DNA from: Hyphomicrobiales bacterium | GTDB lineage: Bacteria; Pseudomonadota; Alphaproteobacteria; Rhizobiales; Beijerinckiaceae | Length of the DNA: 64,000 nt | Direction of reading: 5' to 3' | NCBI GenBank assembly: GCA_900470095.1 | Contig: UBZM01000025.1 | Coordinates: forward strand, 1 to 64,000 | Shown: positions 54,422 to 63,279 of the stretch, piece by piece | Layout: the number at the start of each line of letters is the position of its first letter | Position numbering within the stretch: the stretch's first letter is position 1 | Translations under genes and position numbers: made by a program | Notes under the pieces: model-generated | The model's database searches: none | Seen by the model: the letters and a program-made list of their open reading frames with translations, nothing else | What the model was told of the DNA's origin: nothing

Positions 54422-55501
54422 ATGTCGGATGGGTTGGAAAATGTCGTTGCAGCACGGACGGTCCTCTCGGACGTGGACGGGGCGGCCGGCCGGTTGGTCA
54501 TCAGGGGGCATCTTCTCGACGATCTTGCCGGCCGCGTGAGCTTTGCTGAGGCGGCGCAGCTGATGCTCGCTGACTTCTTCGACGAACTGCCGTCCGGTGA
54601 TGCGTTCGAAGCCGCGCTCGGCGAGAGCAGGCTGGATGTGTTCGGCGAGGTGGCCAGCCTCGATGAGACGCTCATCCGGCGCGCGCCGGTCGAAGCGCTC
54701 CGTGCGTTGATGGCGCGATTGGCCGATGGCGATGATGCGGCGACCGCCTTGCGCCTCCTGGCCGCGCCGGCCGTCTTCACGCCGGCGATCGTACGGCGGC
54801 AGCGCGGGCTCGCACCGATCATGCCGGATGTGCGGCTGGGCCACTCGGCCGATATCCTGCGGATGATGCGCGGCGAGGCTGCCAGCCCGTCGCAGGCCAC
54901 GGCGCTGGATACCTATCTCGTCACGGTTTGCGATCATGGGCTGAATGCCTCGACTTTCGCCGCCCGCGTCGTCGCATCGACGCAGGCGGGACTGACCTCG
55001 GCCGTCGTGGCCGGGCTCAGCGCACTGAAAGGGCCGCTGCATGGCGGAGCGCCTGGGCCGGTGATCGACATGCTCGACGAGATCGGCGAGGTGGGGAATG
55101 CACGAGCCTGGCTGGAGGCGGCGTTGCAGCGCGGCGATCGCCTGATGGGGTTTGGGCACCGCATCTACCGCGTGCGTGACCCTCGTGCCGACGCGTTGAA
55201 GCGGGCGATACGCCAGCTCGATGCGGATTCCGGCCGCCTCGCCTATGCCGAGGCGGTCGAGCGGGCCGCCTTGGCTATTCTTCGCGAGCGGAAGCCGAAC
55301 CGCGCGCTGCAGACGAATGTCGAATTCTACACCGCCCTCCTGCTCGAAGCCCTCGCATTCCCGCCTGAGAGTTTCACTTGCGTCTTCGCAATGGGACGGA
55401 CGATCGGCTGGATCGCCCATGCCCAGGAACAGGTTGCCGGCGGTCGGCTCATTCGGCCCCAGTCAACCTATGTCGGTCCGGCGCCAAGACGTGCTGCCTG
55501 A
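54422..55501 (+). CDS. Citrate synthase family protein without HTH, catalytic Asp replaced by Glu
   Basis: 359 residues. Citrate-synthase motifs are HGLNASTFAARVVAST (His172), GPLHGGAPGPV (His207), MGFGHRIYRVRDPRA (His246) and TNVEFYTALLLEA. The last segment carries Glu301 where classical citrate synthases have the catalytic Asp (NVDF). The Glu form occurs in some citrate-synthase-2 relatives, so it may be natural and active. The ribosome-binding site is AAGGAG seven bases before the ATG. The closest paralogue is the divergent HTH-fused gene. Confidence 0.87.
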   Translation: MSDGLENVVAARTVLSDVDGAAGRLVIRGHLLDDLAGRVSFAEAAQLMLADFFDELPSGDAFEAALGESRLDVFGEVASLDETLIRRAPVEALRALMARLADGDDAATALRLLAAPAVFTPAIVRRQRGLAPIMPDVRLGHSADILRMMRGEAASPSQATALDTYLVTVCDHGLNASTFAARVVASTQAGLTSAVVAGLSALKGPLHGGAPGPVIDMLDEIGEVGNARAWLEAALQRGDRLMGFGHRIYRVRDPRADALKRAIRQLDADSGRLAYAEAVERAALAILRERKPNRALQTNVEFYTALLLEALAFPPESFTCVFAMGRTIGWIAHAQEQVAGGRLIRPQSTYVGPAPRRAA

Positions 55502-55520
55502 CGGGCGCCGGCTGCCGCCA

Positions 55521-56018
55521 TCAGCTGCATTGCTGCAGCTGCCGCGAGGCGGCGGTCACGCCGTCCAGCGAGAAGGTGTAGCTGGTTTCGTTGCCGCGGG
55601 CCGAGCGCGCCTCGAGTACCATCTCGTCGCCGGCCTTCATCGCTGCAAGCAGTTCGCCCTCGCGTTCGACGCGCTGGAGCCAGGCATTGCGGCCGGCGGT
55701 CAGCATGCGGAAACGCTCCTCGCCGATCGTGACTTGGACGGTCGAATCCTTGGCGAAGTCGTAACCCGTCTGGAAGCTCGACTCCGTGCGGCCAGCGCTC
55801 TCACCGCTCTGGACGAAGAAATACACGTCGCCATGGCGAAGCTCTGCAGGTTTTTCGGAGATCGGGTTGCTGGAGATATAGCAACGTTGGCTATTCCCGC
55901 TCGCATAGGATGAGGCGTTCCAGTTCTTGAACTGACCGAGCGGCTTGGCCGGATTCGCCATTGCTCCGGTCGAAGCCGCGAGGAATACGAAGGTCGCCGG
56001 GATCGCCAGTCTCATCAT
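55521..56018 (-). CDS. Invasion-associated locus B (IalB) family protein
   Basis: 165 residues, exported (signal MMRLAIPATFVFLAASTG with cleavage near AMA). The mature protein has the IalB-type beta-rich pattern: FKNWNASSYASGNSQRCYISSNP and DVYFFVQSGE near the start, and ETSYTFSLDG with a Cys close to the C-terminus. IalB was named in Bartonella, but most family members are in non-pathogenic alphaproteobacteria and have no known function. AAGGAG precedes the start. It is convergent with the second citrate synthase gene. Confidence 0.85.
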   Translation of the reverse strand: MMRLAIPATFVFLAASTGAMANPAKPLGQFKNWNASSYASGNSQRCYISSNPISEKPAELRHGDVYFFVQSGESAGRTESSFQTGYDFAKDSTVQVTIGEERFRMLTAGRNAWLQRVEREGELLAAMKAGDEMVLEARSARGNETSYTFSLDGVTAASRQLQQCS

Positions 56019-56430
56019 TGCTTCATCTCCTTTTGAGTTCGCAAGGGATGGAACCTGAAGCCTAACGAGGCGTAAACAAGGCGACGGAAAGCGCGTGCGA
56101 CCCTGCGGCGCAGTGGCACGCCGCCGCCTCCGGCGCGGCAGGAGAGGATGAACGGGGCGGCGCGCTGCGGGGAGCGTGGTCGGTTTGCTTCCGTCGGGGC
56201 GGGAAGGGGGCGGCGAACTCGCCGTCGCAGCCTAGCCAAGTCTCCACCGATTGTGAGACTGGGCGGCGCGCCTCAAGTGCTTCAGCCTTCGGGGCGAACG
56301 TCCGCGGACCATTTGCAGAGTGGAGGGACCACATCCGCGTCCGGTGATCGGAACGACGGGACATCGCCGGCGGGCGCATAGCCGATCGCGCTGTCTCGCG
56401 CGAGGGAGCCAACTGGTGCCCTCACGACGC
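56019..56430. other. Intergenic region, 412 bases
   Basis: GC-rich gap between the IalB start and the uvrA stop. Frames inside it show no family motif and poor codon structure. No repeat, RNA gene or terminator with a T run was seen. Confidence 0.6.
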
Positions 56431-59400
56431 CTATTCCGCCGCTTGTGCGGGTGCCTTGGCCGGTTTCTTTAGCGGCCGGCGCTCCAGCACCTCCTTGAGG
56501 AACCGAGCGGTATGGCTGCGGCTGACCTTGATGACGTCTTCGGGCGTGCCCTGAGCTACGACCTCGCCGCCGCCATCGCCGCCTTCCGGACCCATATCGA
56601 TGATCCAGTCGGAGGTCTTGATGACCTCGAGATTGTGCTCGATCACCACGACCGTATTGCCCTGCTCGACCAGCTCATGCAGCACTTCCATCAGCTTGGC
56701 GACATCGTGGAAATGCAGTCCGGTCGTCGGCTCGTCCAGGATGTAGAGCGTGCGGCCGGTGGCGCGCTTCGAGAGTTCCTTCGACAGTTTCACGCGCTGG
56801 GCTTCGCCACCAGACAGCGTCGTTGCCTGCTGGCCGACATGGACATAGCCGAGCCCGACACGCGACAGCGTCTCCATCTTGTCGCGGATCGAGGGCACGG
56901 CCTTGAACAGGTCCTTCGCCTCCTCGACGGTCATGTCGAGCACATCCGCGATCGAGCGCTCGCGGTATTTCACCTCAAGCGTTTCGCGGTCATAACGCTT
57001 GCCCTTGCAGACGTCGCAAGTGACGTAGACGTCGGGCAGGAAGTGCATCTCGATCTTGATGACGCCGTCGCCCTGACAGGCTTCGCAGCGCCCGCCCTTG
57101 ACGTTGAAGGAGAAACGCCCCGGCTGATAGCCGCGCGCCTTCGCCTCGGGCAGGCCGGCGAACCATTCGCGCATCGGCGTGAAGGCGCCGGTATAGGTTG
57201 CAGGGTTGGAGCGCGGGGTGCGGCCGATCGGCGACTGGTCGATGTCGATGACCTTGTCGAGATGCTCCATGCCCTCGATGCGGTCATGCTGGGCCGGATG
57301 CTCGATCGAGCCGTTGAGCTTGCGGGCGACGGCCTTGTAGAGCGTGTCGATGACCAGCGTCGACTTGCCGCCGCCGGAGACGCCGGTGATGCAGGTGAAG
57401 AGCCCGAGCGGGATCTCGACCGAGACATCCTTGAGGTTGTTGCCCCTGGCGCCGACGATCTTGAGCGAGCGACCCTTCTGTGGCTTGCGGCGTTTGGCCG
57501 GCACCGGCACCGAGAGTTCACCGGTCAGGTAGCGGCCGGTCAGCGAGTTCGGGTCGGCCAGGATCTGCTCCGGCGTGCCCTTCGAGACGATTTCGCCACC
57601 ATGGATGCCGGCTCCCGGACCGACATCGACGACGTAGTCGGCGGTCAGGATCGCGTCCTCGTCATGCTCGACGACGATCACGGTATTGCCGAGGTCGCGC
57701 AGGCGCCGCAGCGTCCCGAGCAGGCGCTCATTGTCGCGTTGATGCAGACCGATCGAGGGCTCGTCCAGCACATAGAGAACGCCTGTGAGGCCTGAGCCGA
57801 TCTGCGAGGCGAGACGAATGCGCTGGCTCTCGCCGCCGGAGAGCGTGCCGGAGCCGCGCGCCAGCGTCAGATATTCCAGCCCGACATCGAGCAGGAAGGT
57901 CAGGCGGTCGCGGATCTCCTTGAGTATGCGCGTCGCGATCTCGGTCTGCTTCGGGGTCAGATGGCGCGGCAGATCGGAGACCCAGGCCAGCGCATCGCGA
58001 ACCGAGAGGCGGGAAATCTCGCCGATATGGCTGCCCGCGATCTTCACCGCCAGCGCCTCGGGCTTGAGACGAAAGCCTTTGCAGGCGGCGCAGGGCGTCT
58101 CCGACATGAACCGGCCGATTTCCTCGCGTGCCCAGTCGGATTCCGTCTCCTTCCAGCGCCGTTCCATATTGGTGATGACGCCCTCGAACGGCTTCTTCAC
58201 CTCATAGGCGCGCAGGCCGTCATTATAGGCGAAGCGCACCGGGTCGGTGCCGGTGCCGAACAGGATGGCATCGTGCGCCTGCTTCGGCAGCTCGGACCAG
58301 GGCTTCGTCATCGAGAAGCCGAAATGCTTGGCGAGCGCCTCCAGCGTCTGGCCGTAATAGGGAGACGTCGACTTGGCCCAGGGCGCGATAGCCCCCTTCT
58401 TCAGCGAGACGGAATCGTCCGGCACGATCAGATTGGCATCGATGCGCATCTCGTGGCCGAGACCATCGCAGGTCGGACAGGCGCCGAACGGGTTGTTGAA
58501 CGAAAAGAGCCTGGGCTCGATCTCGGGGATGGTGAAGCCGGAGACCGGGCAGGCGAATTTCGAGGAGAAAGTGATGCGCCTGGCCTCGCCGCTCTCCTCC
58601 TTCTCATCGGCATACTCGAAGACCGCGATGCCCTCCGCAAGCTCCAGGGCCTGTTCCAGCGAGTCGGACAGGCGCGCCGCGAGGTCGGGGCGTATGACGA
58701 TGCGGTCGACCACCACGTCGATGTCGTGCTTGAACTTCTTGTCGAGGGCGGGAGCGTCCGGGATCTCGTAGAACTGGCCGTCGATCTTGACGCGCTGGAA
58801 GCCGCGCTTCAGCCAGTCGGCCAGTTCCTTGCGGTATTCGCCCTTGCGACCGCGCACCACGGGCGCCAGCAGATAGCCGCGCGTCTTCTCCGGCAGCTCC
58901 AGCAGCCGGTCGACCATCTGGCTGACGGTCTGGCTCTCGATCGGCAGGCCCGTCGCTGGCGAGTAGGGGATGCCGGCACGTGCCCAGAGCAGGCGCATGT
59001 AGTCGTGGATCTCGGTGACGGTGCCGACCGTCGAGCGCGGGTTCTTCGAGGTCGTCTTCTGCTCGATCGAGATCGCCGGCGAGAGCCCGTCGATCTGGTC
59101 GACATCGGGCTTCTGCATCATCTCGAGGAACTGGCGGGCATAGGCCGAGAGAGACTCGACATAGCGGCGCTGGCCCTCGGCATAGATCGTGTCGAAAGCG
59201 AGTGAGGATTTGCCGGAGCCCGAAAGCCCGGTGAAGACCACGAGCTTGTCGCGCGGGATCGCCAGGTCGACATTCTTGAGATTGTGCTCGCGCGCGCCGC
59301 GCACGGAAATCACGCGTGCATTCGGATCGGCCGCGCGGTTGCGGTCGAACATGTCCTCAAGCGTGGCGGCTTGTTCAGCCAAGGAGGTCTTGCGGGCCAT
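56431..59400 (-). CDS. uvrA: Excinuclease ABC subunit UvrA
   Basis: Damage-sensing ATPase of nucleotide excision repair, 989 residues. It has two ABC ATPase units: Walker [10 protein letters not shown] near residue 58 and GVSGGGKST near residue 680. Each has an LSGGE signature followed by QRIRLASQ or QRVKLSKEL. Zinc-finger cysteines appear as [10 protein letters not shown] with CPTCDGLG and CEACQGDGV with CDVCKGKRY. The C-terminal Pro/Ala/Lys tail is typical of alphaproteobacteria. It is divergent from ssb, with a LexA box in between. Confidence 0.96.
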   Translation of the reverse strand: MARKTSLAEQAATLEDMFDRNRAADPNARVISVRGAREHNLKNVDLAIPRDKLVVFTGLSGSGKSSLAFDTIYAEGQRRYVESLSAYARQFLEMMQKPDVDQIDGLSPAISIEQKTTSKNPRSTVGTVTEIHDYMRLLWARAGIPYSPATGLPIESQTVSQMVDRLLELPEKTRGYLLAPVVRGRKGEYRKELADWLKRGFQRVKIDGQFYEIPDAPALDKKFKHDIDVVVDRIVIRPDLAARLSDSLEQALELAEGIAVFEYADEKEESGEARRITFSSKFACPVSGFTIPEIEPRLFSFNNPFGACPTCDGLGHEMRIDANLIVPDDSVSLKKGAIAPWAKSTSPYYGQTLEALAKHFGFSMTKPWSELPKQAHDAILFGTGTDPVRFAYNDGLRAYEVKKPFEGVITNMERRWKETESDWAREEIGRFMSETPCAACKGFRLKPEALAVKIAGSHIGEISRLSVRDALAWVSDLPRHLTPKQTEIATRILKEIRDRLTFLLDVGLEYLTLARGSGTLSGGESQRIRLASQIGSGLTGVLYVLDEPSIGLHQRDNERLLGTLRRLRDLGNTVIVVEHDEDAILTADYVVDVGPGAGIHGGEIVSKGTPEQILADPNSLTGRYLTGELSVPVPAKRRKPQKGRSLKIVGARGNNLKDVSVEIPLGLFTCITGVSGGGKSTLVIDTLYKAVARKLNGSIEHPAQHDRIEGMEHLDKVIDIDQSPIGRTPRSNPATYTGAFTPMREWFAGLPEAKARGYQPGRFSFNVKGGRCEACQGDGVIKIEMHFLPDVYVTCDVCKGKRYDRETLEVKYRERSIADVLDMTVEEAKDLFKAVPSIRDKMETLSRVGLGYVHVGQQATTLSGGEAQRVKLSKELSKRATGRTLYILDEPTTGLHFHDVAKLMEVLHELVEQGNTVVVIEHNLEVIKTSDWIIDMGPEGGDGGGEVVAQGTPEDVIKVSRSHTARFLKEVLERRPLKKPAKAPAQAAE

Positions 59401-59644
59401 CGGGGCGTCCGTTCGGGTAAGGCGTAGAGATAGGGCAAATGGCCGGCCATGCCAGCCTCACGGCGGTCTGGCAGGCATGAATATCACGCAGCGGGATAGG
59501 CTGCTGTCTTTCTCCTGACAATTCGCGTCAGGAGTAGGGCATCCGGTTCGGCGAACGGTGCCGCCGTCCGCCGAGGCTCGTCCGACCTCCGGCGGCCGCC
59601 TCGCGAATCCTCATGAAGACAGGGGACAACTCTGCAAAACGGAC

Positions 59645-59673
59645 TTGAACAAAGCAAGAACATTGTTGATAGT
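59645..59673 (+). promoter_or_regulatory. ssb promoter overlapping the LexA box
   Basis: TTGAAC and GATAGT separated by exactly 17 bases. The -35 element contains the first GAAC of the LexA box, so LexA binding would block RNA polymerase. Confidence 0.6.
59647..59661. promoter_or_regulatory. LexA (SOS) box
   Basis: GAAC-AAAGCAA-GAAC, an exact match to the alphaproteobacterial direct-repeat LexA site GAAC-N7-GAAC, between the divergent uvrA and ssb genes. Confidence 0.85.
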
Positions 59674-59748
59674 GACGTCTGCGGGCGCTAGGGTCCGGCT
59701 CCGGTCGTCGATCGGATTTGCAGATGTGCGCAGGAAATGGAGCCTCTC

Positions 59749-60285
59749 ATGGCTGGTAGCGTCAACAAGGTCATTCTGGTCGGTAATCTCGGGCGCGACC
59801 CCGAGGTGCGCCGGCTCGGCAGCGGCGAGCCGGTCGTCAATCTGCGCATCGCCACGTCCGAGACCTGGCGCGACAAGCAGTCCGGCGAGCGCAAGGAAAA
59901 GACCGAGTGGCACTCGGTGGTGATCTTCAACGAGAATCTCGCCAAGGTCGCGGAGCAGTATCTGAAGAAGGGCTCGAAGGTTTACATCGAGGGCCAGCTC
60001 CAGACGCGCAAGTGGCAGGATCAGTCCGGCGTCGAGAAGTACACGACCGAGATCGTTCTGCAGCGCTTCCGTGGCGAACTCACCATTCTCGACAGCCGCG
60101 GGCAGGGTGGCTCTGACGAGTATGGTGAGGGCGGTGGTTCGGTCGAAGACCGTTCGGGCGGCGGCGGCTCCTTCGGGCGTTCGAGCCCGATGGGCGGCGG
60201 TGGCGGCTCGCGCCAGCCGGCCATGTCCAGCGGTGGTGGCGGACGTTCGTCGAGCACTCATCTCGACGACGATATCCCGTTCTAG
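59749..60285 (+). CDS. ssb: Single-stranded DNA-binding protein
   Basis: Binds single-stranded DNA in replication and repair, 178 residues from the ATG at 59749. The OB fold is visible: [44 protein letters not shown] and [23 protein letters not shown] Gly/Ser-rich linker follows, then the acidic partner-binding tip LDDDIPF. The earlier in-frame ATG at 59737 is rejected. It has an SOS-type promoter and a terminator after the gene. Confidence 0.95.
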   Translation: MAGSVNKVILVGNLGRDPEVRRLGSGEPVVNLRIATSETWRDKQSGERKEKTEWHSVVIFNENLAKVAEQYLKKGSKVYIEGQLQTRKWQDQSGVEKYTTEIVLQRFRGELTILDSRGQGGSDEYGEGGGSVEDRSGGGGSFGRSSPMGGGGGSRQPAMSSGGGGRSSSTHLDDDIPF

Positions 60286-60337
60286 GGCAGGCGAGGGCGA
60301 ACCGCTTTGCGGATCGCAATCTCCCCAGGATCAGAAG

Positions 60338-60368
60338 GCCGCTCCAGACCGTTCGGAGCGGCTTTTTT
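60338..60368 (+). terminator. Rho-independent terminator after ssb
   Basis: An 8-bp perfect stem (GCCGCTCC with GGAGCGGC, 9-base loop), extendable by flanking pairs, then six T residues. Confidence 0.88.
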
Positions 60369-60479
60369 GTTGGTCGCTGAAGGACGGGGCGGGGCCGTCT
60401 ATCATTGCAGGTGAAGTAAACGGCGCTCGTTGGCGAAGATCGCCAATCTCGGTGCGAGATTGCGCTCTTTCGGGTTTGG

Positions 60480-60914
60480 TCAGCCGTCATAGGCCTTCTG
60501 CAGCGCGGCGATGTCGATCTTCTGCATCTGCATCATCGCCTGCATGGCACGGCCGGCCTTCTCCTGTTCGGGGCTGCTCAACAGCTTGGGCAGCACTGAC
60601 GGGATGACCTGCCAGGAGATGCCGAACCTATCCTTCAGCCAGCCGCATTGCTGGATCTGTCCCCCGTCGCCGAGCCTGTCCCAGTAGTAATCGACCTCGT
60701 CCTGGGTTTCGCAGTTCACATAGAGCGAGATCGCTTCCGTGAATTTGAAGCGTGGGCCGCCATTGAGCGCCGTGAATTGCAGGCCTTCGAGTTCGAAGGA
60801 TGCGGCCATGGGCGAGACGCCGCCGAGCTTCGAATTCTTGAAGATGGAGGTGTAGAATTTTGCCGCCTCCTCAGCCTGGCCATCGAACCACAGGAACGGG
60901 GTGATCTTCTGCAT
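60480..60914 (-). CDS. VOC family (PhnB-like) protein
   Basis: 144 residues from the ATG at 60914, with GGAGG upstream. The vicinal-oxygen-chelate fold is seen in TPFLWFDGQAEEAAKFYTSIF and SFELEGLQFTALNGGP, and KDRFGISWQVIP closes the core. Members of this PhnB-like group have no settled function despite the old annotation as 3-demethylubiquinone methyltransferase. It is separate from, and upstream on the other side of, the ArsR-SRPBCC operon. Confidence 0.85.
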   Translation of the reverse strand: MQKITPFLWFDGQAEEAAKFYTSIFKNSKLGGVSPMAASFELEGLQFTALNGGPRFKFTEAISLYVNCETQDEVDYYWDRLGDGGQIQQCGWLKDRFGISWQVIPSVLPKLLSSPEQEKAGRAMQAMMQMQKIDIAALQKAYDG

Positions 60915-61016
60915 GGTCGTCTCCTCCTCTTGCTTGCGGGGCATGGGGCGGTCGCCCGAATGCTGCGAGTGCAGGGCTTCCGGAACTGATCGGTGAAACG
61001 GCTCAGGTGGAATGGC

Positions 61017-61511
61017 TCAGGCGGCCTGCTGCCTTTCAGCGAACAGGGTGTCGAGCTTCCCGTAGCTTGCGGCGACGCCTTCCTTCATGCCGCTCTTGAG
61101 CGCGCCGTCGCGGGCCTCGCGCGAGGAATAGAGTACGGTCAGCGCGAGTTCGGTCTTGCCCGCCTGCTCCGTCAGAACCAGCGTCGCTATGGCCTCTCCG
61201 CCGGTCCAGTCCTGGTCGAACAGTTCGGTCCGGACGATACGCTCAGGGCGCGCGATCTCGCGGTAGATGCCGCCCATCCCCATCACAGCGCCGTCCGGTC
61301 CGTGCCAGACATGGCGGAAATTGCCGCCGACCCGTAGGTCGATTTCGCAATGTTGCAGTGACCAGCCTGGAGGGCCGCTCAGCCACCGTTTCAGCAGCTC
61401 TGGCCGGCTCATGGCCTCGAAGACCAGCTCGCGCGGTGCGTCGAAGAGGCGGGTCATCAGGACCTCGCGGTCACTGGGCGTCGAGACGGACAGGTCGGCG
61501 GTCGTCATCAT
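61017..61511 (-). CDS. SRPBCC (AHSA1-like) family protein
   Basis: 164 residues from the ATG at 61511, preceded by AAGGAG seven bases upstream (a GTG at 61517 overlapping the ArsR stop is less likely). The START/SRPBCC fold shows FDAPRELVFEAMSRPELLKRW, GGNFRHVWHGPDGAVMGMGG and TVLYSSREARDGALKSGMKEG. Small hydrophobic-ligand binding is typical; the ligand is unknown. It is coupled to the upstream ArsR gene, a widespread pairing. Confidence 0.88.
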   Translation of the reverse strand: MMTTADLSVSTPSDREVLMTRLFDAPRELVFEAMSRPELLKRWLSGPPGWSLQHCEIDLRVGGNFRHVWHGPDGAVMGMGGIYREIARPERIVRTELFDQDWTGGEAIATLVLTEQAGKTELALTVLYSSREARDGALKSGMKEGVAASYGKLDTLFAERQQAA

Positions 61512-61513
61512 CG

Positions 61514-61906
61514 TCACTCTCCTTTTGGGTTCTTGCCTCTGGGGTTCATGCCTTTGGGATTCATGGCGGATTGCCCAGTCTCGGCCTTCATCTCGTCGAG
61601 AAGGAGGTCGAGGCGCTGAAAGGTCGTCTCCCAGAACTGGCGATAGCCTTCGAGCCAGCCATTTGCGTCGGCGAGAGCTTGAGGCTCGAGCCGGCAGGGG
61701 CGGCGTTGCGCGTCCCGTCCGCGCGAAATCAGTCCAGCGCGTTCCAGCATCTTGAGATGCTTGGAGATGGCTGGCTGGCTCATCGCAAAGGGCTGCGCCA
61801 GCTCGGTCACCGAGGCCTCGCCAAGGGCGAGACGTGCCAGGATCGCCCGCCGGGTCGGATCGGCGAGAGCGGCGAAAGTGGTGTCGAGTCGGCTAGACGG
61901 CGTCAT
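61514..61906 (-). CDS. ArsR family transcriptional regulator
   Basis: 130 residues. The winged helix is LADPTRRAILARLALGEASVTELAQPFAMSQPAISKHLKMLERAGLI (in part; recognition helix MSQPAISKHLKML). No metal-binding Cys cluster is present, so it is not a classical metal sensor. The C-terminus ends in three near-identical five-residue units (MNPKG, MNPRG, KNPKG). The ATG has no ribosome-binding site, and a TATA-rich promoter palindrome abuts it, pointing to a leaderless or very short-leader mRNA. It probably represses itself and the SRPBCC gene. Confidence 0.88.
   Translation of the reverse strand: MTPSSRLDTTFAALADPTRRAILARLALGEASVTELAQPFAMSQPAISKHLKMLERAGLISRGRDAQRRPCRLEPQALADANGWLEGYRQFWETTFQRLDLLLDEMKAETGQSAMNPKGMNPRGKNPKGE
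61520..61564. repeat. Tandem 15-base repeats at the ArsR 3' end
   Basis: Three consecutive 15-base units encode MNPKG, MNPRG and KNPKG on the minus strand. They end one codon before the stop and carry the AAGGAG used by the downstream SRPBCC gene. Confidence 0.8.
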
Positions 61907-61936
61907 TATATTACTAATTAGTTATATAACTGATAT
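61905..61936. promoter_or_regulatory. ArsR operator/promoter, overlapping palindromes
   Basis: ACTAATTAGT (61913-61922) and AGTTATATAACT (61920-61931) are perfect palindromes in an AT-rich segment touching the ArsR start codon. TATA-type elements inside make this the likely promoter as well as the operator. Confidence 0.65.
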
Positions 61937-62073
61937 GTTATTTTCTTGGATGACGCGGTTGTCAAGGACCAGGTGCGGGCCTTCCGATAGGTCCGTCATG
62001 CGAACCAGGCATCGCGGCCCCGGCGCGTGAAAACCTTGTGCGCAACAGGGCAACGGGCGTATGTGCAGCGCTC

Positions 62074-63189
62074 ATGAGCAACACAGATCCCGCCGCCTCA
62101 GCCCTGTCCGTCTGGATCGCGCTGGAAAGCCCCACCCATCACGCTCCTGGCGTGAACGGCATGATGGACCTCGTCGCCAAGGAGGTCGAAGGCCTGCCGA
62201 TCGCGGTCGAGCGTCTGCCCGGGCGCGACGGGCTCGGCGACAGCGTGATCCTCAGGGCCGGGCTCGCTAATGGCGAGAAGGCAGTTTCGGTCATGTCGCA
62301 TCTCGACACGGTCCACCCGGTCGGGACGAGTGCTCGGGATTTGCCGGTCCGGATCGAGGGCGACAGGCTCTATGGTCCGGGCGTCTATGACATGAAGGGC
62401 GGTGCCTGGCTCGCCTTGCAAGCTTTCAAGGATGTGGCCAAGGCGGGCTCGGCCAAACGGCCGATGATCTTCCTGTTCACTCCGGACGAGGAGATCGGCT
62501 CCCCGACGACCCGTTCGGTGATCGAGGATATCGGGCGGCAGTCGGCGGCGGTGCTGGTCACCGAGCCGGCGCGCGAAGGCGGCCGCATCGTCACGGCCCG
62601 CAAGGGTGTCGGCCGTTTCGACGTCAGGCTGGAAGGTCGCCCGGCGCATTCAGGCTCGCGCCATGCGGACGGACGCAGCGCCATCCGCGAGGCGGCGCAC
62701 CAGATCCTCGCCATCGAGGGCATGACGGATTACGCGCGTGGCATCACCACGTCGGTCGCCTTGATCGGCGGCGGCACGGCGGCGAACGTGATTCCGCAGC
62801 ATGCCTGGTTCAGCGTCGATGTGCGCGTCACCACGCTTGCCGACGGTCAGATGATGGAGAACCGCATCCTTGGGCTCACCCCCCGCGATCCCGATGTGAA
62901 GATCACGGTGACGGGCGGCATGAACCGGCCGCCCTATGAGAAGTCGAGCACGGTCGCGCAGTTGTTCGAGACGGCACGCGGCGTTGCGGCGAAGGTCGGT
63001 TTCGACCTGCAGGATTGCCCGATGACCGGTGGTGGCTCCGACGGCAATTTTACGGCGGCGCTTGGCGTGCCGACGCTGGATGGTCTCGGCATCGACGGCA
63101 ATGGCGCCCACACGCTCGAGGAATACGCCCTGATCTCCTCGATCTCACCGCGTCGCGCCCTGATCAAGGGGCTTCTCGAGACGGTCTGA
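62074..63189 (+). CDS. M20 family metallopeptidase (carboxypeptidase G2-like)
   Basis: 371 residues, no signal peptide. Zinc-site residues are in VMSHLDTVHPVG (His and following Asp), GVYDMKGGAW (bridging Asp) and FTPDEEIGSP (catalytic Glu pair). The dimerisation domain includes GRPAHSGSRHADGRSAI. The final metal His lies in the GNGAHTLEEY segment. This matches the glutamate carboxypeptidase/CPG2 group, which removes C-terminal glutamate or related groups. The substrate is unknown. Confidence 0.88.
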   Translation: MSNTDPAASALSVWIALESPTHHAPGVNGMMDLVAKEVEGLPIAVERLPGRDGLGDSVILRAGLANGEKAVSVMSHLDTVHPVGTSARDLPVRIEGDRLYGPGVYDMKGGAWLALQAFKDVAKAGSAKRPMIFLFTPDEEIGSPTTRSVIEDIGRQSAAVLVTEPAREGGRIVTARKGVGRFDVRLEGRPAHSGSRHADGRSAIREAAHQILAIEGMTDYARGITTSVALIGGGTAANVIPQHAWFSVDVRVTTLADGQMMENRILGLTPRDPDVKITVTGGMNRPPYEKSSTVAQLFETARGVAAKVGFDLQDCPMTGGGSDGNFTAALGVPTLDGLGIDGNGAHTLEEYALISSISPRRALIKGLLETV

Positions 63190-63235
63190 GCGCTCGGCTT
63201 CCCGCTTCCGCTTCTGCCCGAAATCCGCTCTGATG

Positions 63236-63270
63236 CTTCCCAAGGCCGCATGACGGCTGTCCTTGGGAAG
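63236..63270. repeat. Inverted repeat upstream of the MetX-like gene
   Basis: CTTCCCAAGG and CCTTGGGAAG are perfect 10-base arms with a 15-base loop, ending 9 bases before the ATG at 63280. It could terminate the M20 transcript or occlude the ribosome-binding site of the next gene. No T tract follows. Confidence 0.6.
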
Positions 63271-63279
63271 GGAAGCGGC

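Larger units (their letters stand above)
59401..59748. other. Divergent regulatory region, uvrA/ssb, 348 bases
   Basis: Contains the LexA box and the ssb promoter. No coding sequence is supported. Confidence 0.8.
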
